DNA of 64,000 bases from NCBI RefSeq assembly GCF_011769525.1, contig NZ_CP050440.1, positions 3,969,501-4,033,500 of the forward strand. The letters are read 5' to 3'. The notes below the pieces were generated by a model. The model had not been told where the DNA came from and did not search any database. It worked only from the letters and a program-made list of their open reading frames with translations. This document shows, piece by piece, positions 56,045 through 64,000 of this stretch (its first letter is position 1; each line of letters opens with the position of its first letter). This DNA comes from Tolypothrix sp. PCC 7910 (GTDB taxonomy: Bacteria > Cyanobacteriota > Cyanobacteriia > Cyanobacteriales > Nostocaceae). Position numbers and translations under genes: made by a program.

Positions 56045-56962
56045 GTGCCGAAAGCAGGCATTATTTACAACGACGTTAAACCGATAGCGACTCGCATCGC
56101 TATCGAACTAAAAGACAAGCTAACCGCAGCCGGTTGGAATGTATGCATCACATCGAGTATTGGTGGCATACTGGGCTACTCAAGTCCCGAGAGTCCTGTA
56201 TGTCACACCCCAGTTACTGGGCTAACACCACCTGGATTTGACTCAGATATGGAGTTTGCAGTGGTATTGGGAGGAGACGGCACTGTTTTGGCCGCTTCTC
56301 GCCAAGTTGCTCCCTGTGGGGTTCCAATACTAACAGTCAATACTGGTCACATGGGATTTTTGACGGAAGCTTATATTAATCAACTTCCTCAAGCCCTAGA
56401 ACAGGTAATGGCGGGTGACTATGAAATTGAAGAACGAGCAATGCTCACCGTCAAGGTTTTACGGGGAGAAGCAGTGCTTTGGGAAGCACTCTGCTTAAAT
56501 GAAATGGTGTTGCATCGCGAACCCTTGACCTCTATGTGCCATTTTGAAATAGCCATAGGTCATCATGCGCCGGTTGATATAGCAGCAGATGGTGTGATTG
56601 TGTCTACACCAACTGGTTCCACTGCTTATTCTTTAAGTGCTGGTGGCCCAGTAGTTACCCCTGGCGTACCCGCTTTGCAACTAGTACCTATTTGTCCTCA
56701 CTCTCTAGCTTCTAGAGCTTTGGTATTTCCAGATACGGAACCTGTAAATATTTATCCAGTGAATATTCCCCGTCTGGTAATGGTGGTAGATGGTAATGGT
56801 GGGTGTTATGTTCTCCCAGAAAATAGAGTACATTTAGAGCGATCGCAATATAGCGTCAAATTCATTCGCCTACAATCACCAGAATTTTTCCGCATTTTGC
56901 GCGAAAAATTGGGCTGGGGTCTACCCCATATTGCCAAACCGACTTCGGTAGAGTTGCCTTAA
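56045..56962 (+). CDS. nadK: NAD(+) kinase
   Basis: 305 aa from GTG ([11 protein letters not shown] is the family start; a TTG two codons upstream is also open). [10 protein letters not shown] nucleotide-binding motif, LNEMVL, and [16 protein letters not shown]. It phosphorylates NAD to NADP in the cytosol. Cyanobacteria have two NadK; this resembles the group with the [15 protein letters not shown] insert. Monocistronic. Confidence 0.95.
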   Translation: MPKAGIIYNDVKPIATRIAIELKDKLTAAGWNVCITSSIGGILGYSSPESPVCHTPVTGLTPPGFDSDMEFAVVLGGDGTVLAASRQVAPCGVPILTVNTGHMGFLTEAYINQLPQALEQVMAGDYEIEERAMLTVKVLRGEAVLWEALCLNEMVLHREPLTSMCHFEIAIGHHAPVDIAADGVIVSTPTGSTAYSLSAGGPVVTPGVPALQLVPICPHSLASRALVFPDTEPVNIYPVNIPRLVMVVDGNGGCYVLPENRVHLERSQYSVKFIRLQSPEFFRILREKLGWGLPHIAKPTSVELP

Positions 56963-57377
56963 AAAGGGTCAAGGGTCAAGATTTGGAGAGACGCGATTAA
57001 TCGCGTCTGTACTCAAAAGTCAAAAATTGGCACTCTTAACTTCCCAATTACCCCTTATCCCCAGAGGGGCCCCGAGTTCCCCAATTTCCTTCCAGAATTG
57101 CTGATGTAGTTATGGTATTTGGAACTAGTGATTAAAATTGCTTAGTAAAATTTGATGAGTCATACCTGAAAGTGTTAAAACATCCGCAGACGCAATCTGA
57201 GGGCAAGTTATATTCAATATATATAATTTGTATAATTTGTCTTGATTCTGAGCGCTAGTTTGCCCATAAGCTTTTTCTACTCAATTAGGATTCCCCATCA
57301 AAAACTGAGAAACTATATCTCTAGCTTATGTACTTTTGTACAATCCAATATTCCGTACCTAACATTGCAAGATTAAT
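56963..57377. other. nadK to response-regulator spacer
   Basis: 415 bp, no gene. It contains a GAGACGCGAT palindrome (56985-57012), ATTACCC-type repeats and an AT-rich stretch with ATATAT-type boxes before the regulator. Confidence 0.5.
56985..57012. repeat. Dispersed palindrome (GAGACGCGAT family)
   Basis: GAGAGACGCGATTAATCGCG with a slightly degenerate right arm (TCTGTAC). Third member after 2347-2372 and 20706-20733. Confidence 0.65.
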
Positions 57378-58064
57378 ATGACCTCTGCTCACAGTCCTTG
57401 TGTTTTAGTGATTGAAACCGATGAAAGCCTAGCTAATCAGCTTTCTTTCGATTTGCAAGAGGCAGGCTATGAATCCATTTTGGCTCATGATGCCAATAGC
57501 GGTTTACAATATAGTCGCGATCGCCAACCTGCTTTAATTGTTTTAGACAGAATGTTAGCAGGTGAATCAGGACTTTCATTGTGCAAAAATCTCAGAACAG
57601 CTGGTTTGCGTTCTCCTGTGCTAGTGCTGATGGCGCGGGATACAGTGGATGACCGTGTAGCTTGTTTAGAAGCAGGAGCTGACGATTACATCCTCAAGCC
57701 TTACCGTTCAGAAGACTTTTTAAAGTTGATTCGTCTCTACTTAAAACCTGATATCGATACCACAGAACAGTTACGTTTTGGGGAACTGGTTTTAGACATC
57801 GCTACCCGTCGTGCTATCCATAACGGACGGGTAATTGACCTAACTATGAAAGAATTTGAACTATTAAAGTTCTTAATGGAACATCCCCGTGAAGTATTAA
57901 CGCGAGAACAAATACTGGAAAATGTCTGGGGTTACGACTTTATGGGTGAGTCTAATGTAATTGAAGTATATATTCGCTACTTACGCCTCAAAATCGAAGA
58001 TGAAGGTCAAAAGCGTTTAATTCAAACAGTAAGAGGCGTAGGTTACGTTTTAAGGGAATCTTAG
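57378..58064 (+). CDS. OmpR-family response regulator (NblR-like)
   Basis: 228 aa. Receiver: VIETDES at the acidic pocket, phosphoacceptor Asp in VLDRMLAGESG, Lys in ILKPYR. The C-terminal winged HTH reads LTMKEFELLKFLMEHPREVL and VYIRYLRLKIE. The sequence start SPCVLVIETDESLANQL is like NblR, the regulator of phycobilisome breakdown, but other OmpR regulators cannot be excluded. No kinase adjacent. A terminator follows. Confidence 0.8.
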   Translation: MTSAHSPCVLVIETDESLANQLSFDLQEAGYESILAHDANSGLQYSRDRQPALIVLDRMLAGESGLSLCKNLRTAGLRSPVLVLMARDTVDDRVACLEAGADDYILKPYRSEDFLKLIRLYLKPDIDTTEQLRFGELVLDIATRRAIHNGRVIDLTMKEFELLKFLMEHPREVLTREQILENVWGYDFMGESNVIEVYIRYLRLKIEDEGQKRLIQTVRGVGYVLRES

Positions 58065-58107
58065 AAGCTCATGCTACGAGCCGCAGAAACTACAGTGTCT
58101 TCTTTCC

Positions 58108-58134
58108 AAATCCCACCTTTAAATAGGTGGGATT
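58108..58134 (+). terminator. Terminator after the NblR-like gene
   Basis: AATCCCACCT-TTAA-ATAGGTGGGATT stem about 45 bp beyond the stop, followed by ATTAG rather than a T-run. Confidence 0.7.
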
Positions 58135-58166
58135 ATTAGTTAAAAATTAAGATCATCTCACCTCTA

Positions 58167-58279
58167 AGTAAGTCATTGGAAATAAACCAAACCATGTTAC
58201 GAACCGGAAATAGGCTTGAAACCCTTACCAATGACTAATGACAGCCTCAGCCAATTATCCTTAATTTCGCCAACCTAGT
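58167..58279 (-). mobile_element. MITE-like repeat, minus orientation
   Basis: About 113 bp. The left end TA-AGTAAGTC and the core AATAAACCAAACCATGTT, CTTGAAACCCTTACCAATGAC and CTGAGCC-type block match the DUF4336-inserted copy in reverse orientation. The right end CCAACCTAGTT is diverged. It lacks the nested hairpins of the 40128 copy. Confidence 0.7.
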
Positions 58280-58489
58280 TCAAGGCTGGTAATGTTCACT
58301 AATCTAGGCTTTGAGGTCTTTTCATCTTCAATAAAATCCTCACTTGAATTTTAAAACATTCGCTCAGTGACTACTGAGTGCGCCTACAAACTTATCTCGG
58401 TTTTAAGTATCTATCGTTACATTTAAATATTCAGTATATAAATAAATTATGAGGTCATCGCTAAAGTGCGTTGACACGGGCTAAAATCT

Positions 58490-58535
58490 GGGTAAATTAT
58501 GGATGAGGGGTCACACCCCTCGCTAAATTACCCCA
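58490..58535. ncRNA. Long structured hairpin of unknown role
   Basis: GGTAAATTA ... TAAATTACC enclose an inner GAGGGGT-CAC-ACCCCTC stem, a two-part helix of about 17 pairs. It could be an RNA structure or a repeat; no T-run follows. Function unknown. Confidence 0.35.
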
Positions 58536-58661
58536 CAGTATCCCCTATTATCTTATGTCACAATTCCTTTACCTCATCCCAGTAAAAACTTCTATAAGTT
58601 GTGGGTTTTTTTCCTTAAATTTTGTAAAATCAAAATCTAAATTACGAAATCACTCATCATC

Positions 58662-59171
58662 ATGCCAAATTTGTTAAGTTTTATGTCAATATTGCTGAGT
58701 GTTTTGTTGATGGGTTGTTCTCCACCCACGACGGCTAAACCTCCGGCTACTACATCGGGCTCTCAAACTCAAGCACCAGTATCCGCTGGTCAACAACTAC
58801 CCATTACGGCTGAGGCTACTGTTCCCAATAATACTAAGATTCAATTGGAAGTAGCACAGACACCAGAACAACAAGAAATAGGGTTGATGTATCGGAAATC
58901 TTTGCCAGATAACCGAGGAATGCTGTTTAAATTTCCTTCAGCGCAACCAGTTAAGTTCTGGATGAAAAATACGCTTATCCCTCTAGATATGGTTTTTATG
59001 CAGAATGGGGTCGTCAAGTACATCAAAACTTCTGCACCTCCCTGCACTAATGACCCTTGTCCTAGTTACGGGCCAAATACACTAGTTGATACAGTAATTG
59101 AACTCCGATCTGGTCGAGCTACGGAATTAGGATTGAAGCCAGGCGATAGTATAAAAATAAAGTTTCTATAA
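58662..59171 (+). CDS. DUF192-domain lipoprotein
   Basis: 169 aa. Lipoprotein signal ending LLMGCSPP (lipobox Cys), a Pro/Thr/Ser-rich linker, then DUF192 (TPEQQEIGLMYRKSLPDNRG and MLFKFP...KFWMKNTLIPLDM). Two Cys in APPCTNDPCPSY are extra. Exported; role unknown. Confidence 0.88.
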   Translation: MPNLLSFMSILLSVLLMGCSPPTTAKPPATTSGSQTQAPVSAGQQLPITAEATVPNNTKIQLEVAQTPEQQEIGLMYRKSLPDNRGMLFKFPSAQPVKFWMKNTLIPLDMVFMQNGVVKYIKTSAPPCTNDPCPSYGPNTLVDTVIELRSGRATELGLKPGDSIKIKFL

Positions 59172-59716
59172 TCCGCAGCATTGCGGAGATAAAAATTTTG
59201 TAAGTACGCTTTTCAACTCATGCCAAACCTTAATAAATAATGTAAGGTTAAAAAAATATCACGTCCAATGGTATAATACTCACTCACAAAGCTGCTATCT
59301 AGTACATTGCAAACCATCGAAAGGTACTCTATCTGCCTGATAGAATGCACAAAATTAAACTTTATTACCAAAAGATCTTCCTTTTGACGTACGTGTAAAA
59401 GCCGCTCATAAGAGACTATAAACTAAGGAATATTTGTTACCAGATGTGTAATTGAATCAAAGACTGACTTTAATAAAAAAGATACAAATGCGATTTAGGG
59501 AAAGAACTACTAGAGAATCGAGCAGACAACTAGTTCTTAAGTGAAAAATTTTTCCCGTTCGTAATCAGAGCAATTCTTTAAGGTAAATTTAGACAAAGTT
59601 TGCTCTTACTTTTAAGTATTAATGCGATAGTGACAGATAAGATACTGGCTACTAGCTACTAAGAAATGGTGAACTGATATATGACAATACACTCTGCACT
59701 AGGAGGTGAGATACAA
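59172..59716. other. AT-rich intergenic region
   Basis: 545 bp. No gene or obvious hairpin. It ends in a very strong AGGAGG Shine-Dalgarno at 59701-59706. Confidence 0.4.
59701..59706 (+). promoter_or_regulatory. Shine-Dalgarno deciding the DUF2949 start
   Basis: AGGAGGTGAG is complementary to the anti-Shine-Dalgarno and lies ten bases before ATG 59717, which argues for that start rather than the upstream in-frame ATG at 59681. Confidence 0.75.
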
Positions 59717-59908
59717 ATGTCACCATCAAAGTATTCTCGACTGATTCATTTTTTGCAAGAAGATTTGGCAATTTCTACAGCCTCTTTAGCCGTAGCATTG
59801 CGACATCGCGAGCAAGATCCAGGGCCTTTACCGATGATTCTTTGGCAGTATGGTTTGGTTACCCTCGATCAGTTAGAGAAAATTTATGATTGGTTAGAGA
59901 CGGCATAG
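59717..59908 (+). CDS. DUF2949-family small protein (63 aa)
   Basis: 63 aa from the ATG with the AGGAGG site; an upstream in-frame ATG at 59681 would add 12 codons. MSPSKYSRLIHFLQEDLAIS, ALRHREQDPGPLPMILWQYG and LDQLEKIYDWLE match DUF2949, a cyanobacterial domain of unknown function that looks like a small winged helix. A perfect palindrome lies 120 bp downstream. Confidence 0.85.
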   Translation: MSPSKYSRLIHFLQEDLAISTASLAVALRHREQDPGPLPMILWQYGLVTLDQLEKIYDWLETA

Positions 59909-60026
59909 GTTATGAATAGCTCATTTAGGAGAATTGAGGTATGTCAAATCAACTATGCCTGTTTCCCAGGCTAATAGATTGGGAATCAAAAATTTATCCT
60001 GACTTAATTTATTATCCTTTCCAGCG

Positions 60027-60058
60027 AAAGAGCGAGTTAAATATTTAACTCGCTCTTT
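60027..60058. terminator. Perfect 32-bp palindrome, probable bidirectional terminator
   Basis: AAAGAGCGAGTTAAAT and its exact complement form a 16-bp stem; A-run and T-run at the ends suit termination in both directions. It lies 118 bp beyond the DUF2949 stop. Confidence 0.7.
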
Positions 60059-60263
60059 TGATTTAGTACTGTATTCCAAGTCATGGAAAAATAACAAATA
60101 AAAAATTTTTAATATATATAGCTGAGATTAAATTGGTATTTTAAGAATTTGAGGCTTAGAGATAATGATTGTTAATCACAACGCAACTCAATACTTGTCG
60201 GTTAAGGGCAAAAGGGGAAGGGATAAGGCACAAGAAAAAACCTTTAACCCTTACCATTTCTCA

Positions 60264-60302
60264 TGCGGAGACGCTAAGCGTAGCTTGCTTCCCCGCAGGG
60301 GT
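60264..60302. repeat. GCGTAGC-type dispersed repeat
   Basis: GCGGAGACGCTAAGCGTAGC followed by TTGCTTCCCCGCAGGGGTA, related to the block GCGTAGCGTCTCCC inside the MITE at 40128. A common intergenic repeat of Nostocales. Confidence 0.5.
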
Positions 60303-60577
60303 ACACCTTTTCCCCAAACTAAATTTCCCGTTGAAAATGCTTAATCGAGTAGTATCACAAAGCACCTTATATATATTTAGATTTTTTCAAGATTCTGACA
60401 AATGTTCAAAGGACAATGCCCTCAATTTGGCTGCACCAAATTGAGTGTAGTGTCCGAGTGAAGATGATTCTGCTTGGAGAGATAGCAACTCTCAGCAGCG
60501 ATATTTAAAATCCCCCTGTTATAGTTCGAGAACCGAATTTCGATAACCGAATATAGTGGGACAAAATATTAAGATTT

Positions 60578-60847
60578 TTATTCGGGGGTAACAGCTTTTT
60601 CAGTATGATGATTGATTGACCAACGATGGTCAACTATTACAGAAGAAAACTGGCAAATTTCTTCCAGGTGCTTTTGTTGAACAGCTGCTTTACGTAAAGT
60701 AATAATTAGCTGATTCACCTGGTGCCGCAAATCCGGATTTTTACTTACTGCTGACATTGTTTGTCTTTCTAAAAGTTGCAGTATAAGTTCGTAATGGATA
60801 GGTGAGGGCAGTGGAATTTGCTCCATGAAGTTGATTTGGTTTTTCAA
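60578..60847 (-). CDS. DUF5340-family small protein (89 aa)
   Basis: MEQIPLPSPIHYELILQLLE and NPDLRHQVNQLIITLRKA match the DUF5340 cyanobacterial family as I recall it. The first seven residues may not be translated; an internal ATG (MEQIPLP) is a better match. Helical, soluble, function unknown. Convergent with DUF2949. Confidence 0.75.
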   Translation of the reverse strand: MKNQINFMEQIPLPSPIHYELILQLLERQTMSAVSKNPDLRHQVNQLIITLRKAAVQQKHLEEICQFSSVIVDHRWSINHHTEKAVTPE

Positions 60848-61052
60848 ATAAGGGATTTTTGGATAAGCTAAGGTTGTTTTGCTACTAACTTAATTGTTAC
60901 ATAGGCAACCAGTATTTGCTGATACCTTAGATTGGCTAGGCTATAAAGATTTGACAAAGAGAGCAAGTGATGGGTTTAGCACAACTTATTATTCAACCAT
61001 ACCGAGTATGGTTGATTTCATCCACAGGAAGATGAGATATATTTTGGAATTA

Positions 61053-61937
61053 CTACCTTGGTAATAGATTAGCGATCGCAGCTGCTGGATCTGGTTGTTT
61101 TACTAAAGACTCACCAATAAGTACAGCGGATGCGCCTGCTGTTGCTACTAAATTTAGGTCATCTGGTGTATGTAATCCTGACTCACTAACAACCAAGATG
61201 TTCCGTTCCTGCAACTGCTGACCTCTATCTTTAAGTAGTTGACAAGTGGTCTGCAAGTCAACTGAAAAATCCTCTAGATTGCGATTGTTAATTCCTATCA
61301 AAGTAACGCCATCTAAGGCTAACACACGATCGAGTTCTGCTAAGCTATGGACTTCAATTAAAGCTGCCATGTTGAGAGATTTGGCAATTTTGATGAAGTA
61401 CTGCAAATCTTGGTCGCTGAGTATCGCCGCAATCAATAAAACTGCATCTGCCCCCCGCAAACGTGCTAAGTACATTTGATAAGGATAGATGATAAATTCC
61501 TTACACAGCAACGGTAAATCTACGACAGCACGAACTTTGGCTAAATTGTCAAAGCTGCCTTGAAAGAATTTCTCATCGGTGAGGACAGAAAGACAACTAG
61601 CGCCGCCTTCTTGATAAGAGAGGGCGATCGCTTCTGGATCAAAATTTTCCCGTAATATGCCTTTACTGGGTGAAGCTTTTTTGACCTCCGCAATTAACGC
61701 TGGTTTTGTCTTACCTTGTCGTAGCGCCCCTACAAAATCGCGGGTTGGCGGTGCAGTTAACGCTTGCTTTTGCAATTCCCGCAAAGGTACTCTTTCCCGC
61801 ATTTGGTCAACTTCGATTTCTTTTTGCCAAACAATTTTCTCCAAAATGTTGTTTGGTTCTGCACCTGGCATTGCAACCTCATAACGGATGACGGAAACAG
61901 CAACAGTTGAACTAGGGGAACGGCGACGGATTTGCAT
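61053..61937 (-). CDS. trpC: Indole-3-glycerol-phosphate synthase TrpC
   Basis: 294 aa. A cyanobacteria-type N-terminal extension ([20 protein letters not shown]) is followed by the TIM barrel: [45 protein letters not shown]. It catalyses ring closure of CdRP to indole-3-glycerol phosphate in tryptophan synthesis. It starts ATG, immediately before a heptamer repeat array. Confidence 0.95.
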   Translation of the reverse strand: MQIRRRSPSSTVAVSVIRYEVAMPGAEPNNILEKIVWQKEIEVDQMRERVPLRELQKQALTAPPTRDFVGALRQGKTKPALIAEVKKASPSKGILRENFDPEAIALSYQEGGASCLSVLTDEKFFQGSFDNLAKVRAVVDLPLLCKEFIIYPYQMYLARLRGADAVLLIAAILSDQDLQYFIKIAKSLNMAALIEVHSLAELDRVLALDGVTLIGINNRNLEDFSVDLQTTCQLLKDRGQQLQERNILVVSESGLHTPDDLNLVATAGASAVLIGESLVKQPDPAAAIANLLPR

Positions 61938-61941
61938 GTTA

Positions 61942-62007
61942 GGGACTGGGGACTGGGGACTGGGGACTGGGGACTGGGGACTGGGGATTGGGGATTGGGG
62001 ACTGGGG
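61942..62007. repeat. GGGACTG heptamer tandem array
   Basis: About six GGGACTG units grading into GGGATTG, followed by degenerate ATTACCC repeats up to the lpdA stop. Typical STRR. It lies between trpC and lpdA, in the trpC promoter region on the minus strand. Confidence 0.8.
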
Positions 62008-62080
62008 GATGAGGGGACAAGGGGAGAAAAGCCAATTACCCATTACCAATTACCCATTACCCATTACCCCATCCCCATTG

Positions 62081-63508
62081 TTATGCGATCGCTCTTTTGT
62101 ACGCTTCGTCTAACACTTCTGAAAGTGTTGGGTGGGCGTGTACTAAGTGTGCGAGGGTATGCACAGATTGGCGGTTAGCAACGGCGGCTGAGGCTTCGTG
62201 GATGAGATCTGAGGCGTGTAGTCCAAAGATGTGAACGCCTAGGACTTCTCCGGTATCTTTGCGATAAATTACCTTCGCCATACCGTCGGCTTCATTTTCT
62301 GCTAAGGCTTTGGAGTTACCTTTGAAGTAACCTTTGCTAGTACCGATTTCAAAACCTTCAGCTTGGCCTAATTCCTTGGCTGCGGTTTCGGTTAAGCCGA
62401 CATAGCTAACTTCTGGGTGGGTAAAAGCGGCGGCGGGGATGCTGCGATAATCAACTTCCCTGGGACGACCAACAATATTTTCCACTGCAACGATACCTTG
62501 AGCAGAAGCAGCATGAGCTAGCATCATTTTGCCGTTAGCATCGCCAATTGCCCAGAGATGAGGGACAACTTCACCTGCTGACAACACTGCCATGCTGTCA
62601 TTCACTGGGATAAAATTCCGGCGGTCGAGTTCTACACCCACAGATTCTAAACCGAGATTTTTGGTAGCTGGGATGCGTCCGGTAGCGACTAGACAAGCAT
62701 CCACCTCGATCACATCTAAATCTTCTTTTGTTTTAAAATCAGCTAATTCAATCACTACCGGGGAACCGGGAATGACTCTTTTAGCATATATTCCCACTTT
62801 TGTTTCTATATCGCGGGGGGTAATCAGCACGCGTTCAGCAAGTTTGGCAATATCTCTGTCAAATCCTGGCATGAGTTGATCTAAGGCTTCAATCATGGTG
62901 ATTTCAGCGCCTAATGCCGAGTAAATATCAGAAAATTCCAAACCAATATAGCCACTGCCAATAATTGCCACCCAGTTTGGTAGCGATTCTAACTTCACAC
63001 CTTGGTCACTGGTAAAGACAGTTTTACCGTCAACTTCAATGCCTGGAGGTACGAAAGGCACAGAACCGGGAGACAGGATAATGTCTTTAGCTGTGATAGT
63101 TTTTTCACCACCATCACCAGTCACGGTGATTTTTTGAGTCCCAGCGACTTTTCCCCAGCCTCGAATAATATCAACACCCAAACGCTTGAGGCTGTTGGTT
63201 AAATCGCCTTGGATTTTGGCGACAAGATTGGTAGCATGGTTGGCGATCGCTTCTCGATCAAACTCCACATTACTAACTTGAATGCCCAAGGACTTGAGGT
63301 GGTGAGCATTACGTAACTCCCGCACACGTCCGGATGCAGCCAGCAGCGCTTTTGAAGGAATGCAGCCCCGGTTGACACAGGTTCCCCCCATATCAGCTGC
63401 TTCAATAATCGCTGTTTTCAGACCACAGCTAACGGCGTGTAGGGCTGCTCCATGTCCACCTACACCAGCGCCTATAATCACTAAATCGTAATCGAATCCC
63501 TGACTCAC
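62081..63508 (-). CDS. lpdA: Dihydrolipoyl dehydrogenase (LpdA)
   Basis: 475 aa from GTG ([20 protein letters not shown] is the family start; the frame runs 30 codons further upstream). FAD-binding [10 protein letters not shown], redox disulfide [13 protein letters not shown], second Rossmann GSGYIGLE, catalytic His in HAHPTLSE. E3 of pyruvate dehydrogenase and glycine cleavage; cytosolic. trpC lies downstream on the same strand. Confidence 0.93.
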   Translation of the reverse strand: MSQGFDYDLVIIGAGVGGHGAALHAVSCGLKTAIIEAADMGGTCVNRGCIPSKALLAASGRVRELRNAHHLKSLGIQVSNVEFDREAIANHATNLVAKIQGDLTNSLKRLGVDIIRGWGKVAGTQKITVTGDGGEKTITAKDIILSPGSVPFVPPGIEVDGKTVFTSDQGVKLESLPNWVAIIGSGYIGLEFSDIYSALGAEITMIEALDQLMPGFDRDIAKLAERVLITPRDIETKVGIYAKRVIPGSPVVIELADFKTKEDLDVIEVDACLVATGRIPATKNLGLESVGVELDRRNFIPVNDSMAVLSAGEVVPHLWAIGDANGKMMLAHAASAQGIVAVENIVGRPREVDYRSIPAAAFTHPEVSYVGLTETAAKELGQAEGFEIGTSKGYFKGNSKALAENEADGMAKVIYRKDTGEVLGVHIFGLHASDLIHEASAAVANRQSVHTLAHLVHAHPTLSEVLDEAYKRAIA

Positions 63509-63598
63509 GTTAGTTTCCCCGTGTGCTTCGCCTATATATTCTCGACTTGACCTGCAATCAGCGCAACCCCTTTGATGTTCGGGTCTTACTAATTCCAA

Positions 63599-63849
63599 TT
63601 TATGATTTACGCTAGCAGGCCAAGGGACTGAATATCTTCAGTATCATAATTTAACTTATATACTCGCTGTATCTTATACTTAAAATTCGCAAAATTTGGC
63701 ATTGGGAATGGGGCATTGGGCATTGGGCATTGGGCATGGGTAATGGGTAGTAGGAATTTCTCCCCTCATCCCCCTCATCTCCCTCATCCCCAATACCCAG
63801 TCACCAATCCCCAGTCACTAATCCCCAGTCACCACTCCCCACTCCCTCC
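63599..63849. repeat. Heptamer repeat arrays before the SWIM gene
   Basis: GGGCATT units around 63708-63735, then CCCCTCATC- and CCCCAGTCACC-type units to 63847. The GGGCATT units are the same as those inside nifJ at 21590-21623. Confidence 0.75.
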
Positions 63850-64000
63850 ATGCTAATCCCCAAGCTAAGTGAATTTACAATCCGCCGTCATGCTAACGCT
63901 AAGTCTTTCCAGCGAGGTGAGGCTTATTATGAGGCTGATGCTGTGATGTCTCTTACCCAAAGAGGTAATTTGCTGTTGGCAGAAGTTGAAGGCAATGAAA
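63850..64000 (+). CDS. SWIM zinc-finger protein, N-terminal part only
   Basis: 50 codons before the window ends. MLIPKLSEFTIRRHANAKSF and RGEAYYEADAV match the N-terminus of cyanobacterial SWIM zinc-finger proteins, often linked to SNF2 helicase genes. The zinc-binding residues are beyond the edge. Confidence 0.7.
   Translation, partial: MLIPKLSEFTIRRHANAKSFQRGEAYYEADAVMSLTQRGNLLLAEVEGNE

Larger units (their letters stand above)
58065..58661. other. Repeat-rich intergenic region
   Basis: 597 bp: a terminator at 58108-58134, a MITE copy at 58167-58279 and a structured hairpin at 58490-58535. No protein gene supported. Confidence 0.5.
59909..60577. other. Intergenic region
   Basis: 669 bp with a terminator-like palindrome (60027-60058) and a GCGGAGACGC/GCGTAGC-type repeat (60264-60302) related to the nested block in the 40128 MITE. 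The 91-codon plus-strand frame at 60169 is built on this repeat and is rejected. Confidence 0.5.

Noticed and set aside
60169-60444. 91-codon frame
   Set aside because: It runs through a dispersed GCGTAGC-type repeat and has no similarity I recognise.
61942-62070. Possible CRISPR array
   Set aside because: The direct repeats are contiguous 7-base units without spacers, so this is an STRR array.

Overview
The window reads as chromosomal DNA of a filamentous, probably heterocyst-forming cyanobacterium of the Nostoc/Calothrix type. The evidence is a beta-carboxysome ccmK-K-L-M-N-O cluster, an NDH-1 CO2-uptake operon, kaiABC followed by a HgdD-like TolC gene, PetM, Ycf39, System II cytochrome c assembly genes, very frequent HIP1 octamers (GCGATCGC) and heptanucleotide tandem repeats between genes. 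I see no rRNA, tRNA or CRISPR array.

Layout. 1-8985 is mostly housekeeping on the minus strand: MoeB-rhodanese, a JAMM peptidase, a four-helix-bundle protein, a short-chain dehydrogenase, MnmE, a small Cys-rich protein, an EEP-family hydrolase, a Uma2 nuclease-like protein and a MuiA-like protein. 9164-20556 is an inorganic-carbon island: a LysR regulator, ccmO-N-M-L-K-K on the minus strand and, divergently, ndhF-ndhD-chpX on the plus strand. The first set builds the carboxysome; the second converts CO2 to bicarbonate at the thylakoid. 20902-24543 is nifJ, which carries two in-frame repeat insertions.

25468-33803 is accessory. It holds a TolB-like lipoprotein, four small minus-strand genes (one a likely TRADD-N-associated two-TM protein), and a large HTH/NB-ARC/pentapeptide/WD40 STAND protein whose stop overlaps the start of a class I glutamine-amidotransferase-like hydrolase. 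A complete IS5-type element follows, with readable terminal inverted repeats and target duplication. 33999-43489 holds a heme-oxygenase-fold protein, ccdA-ccsB, an SDR, a divergent AraC/MAPEG pair, a DUF4336 gene split by a small TA-flanked mobile repeat (MITE), and S4, GNAT and hypothetical genes.

43678-48894 is kaiA-kaiB-kaiC-hgdD on the minus strand, with a 1137-aa CBS/histidine-kinase hybrid diverging upstream of kaiA. 53191-63598 holds pdxA, petM (34 aa), ycf39, nadK, an OmpR-family regulator (NblR-like), a DUF192 lipoprotein, DUF2949 and DUF5340 small proteins, trpC and lpdA. The right edge cuts a SWIM zinc-finger gene.

The most notable features are: (i) the MITE family, one copy of which splits the DUF4336 gene so that removing 246 bp restores the frame exactly; (ii) a hairpin repeat and a heptanucleotide repeat translated inside nifJ; (iii) the STAND/amidotransferase pair beside small membrane genes, a candidate but unproven defence or signalling locus; (iv) an internal ribosome-binding site in ccmM for the short CcmM isoform.
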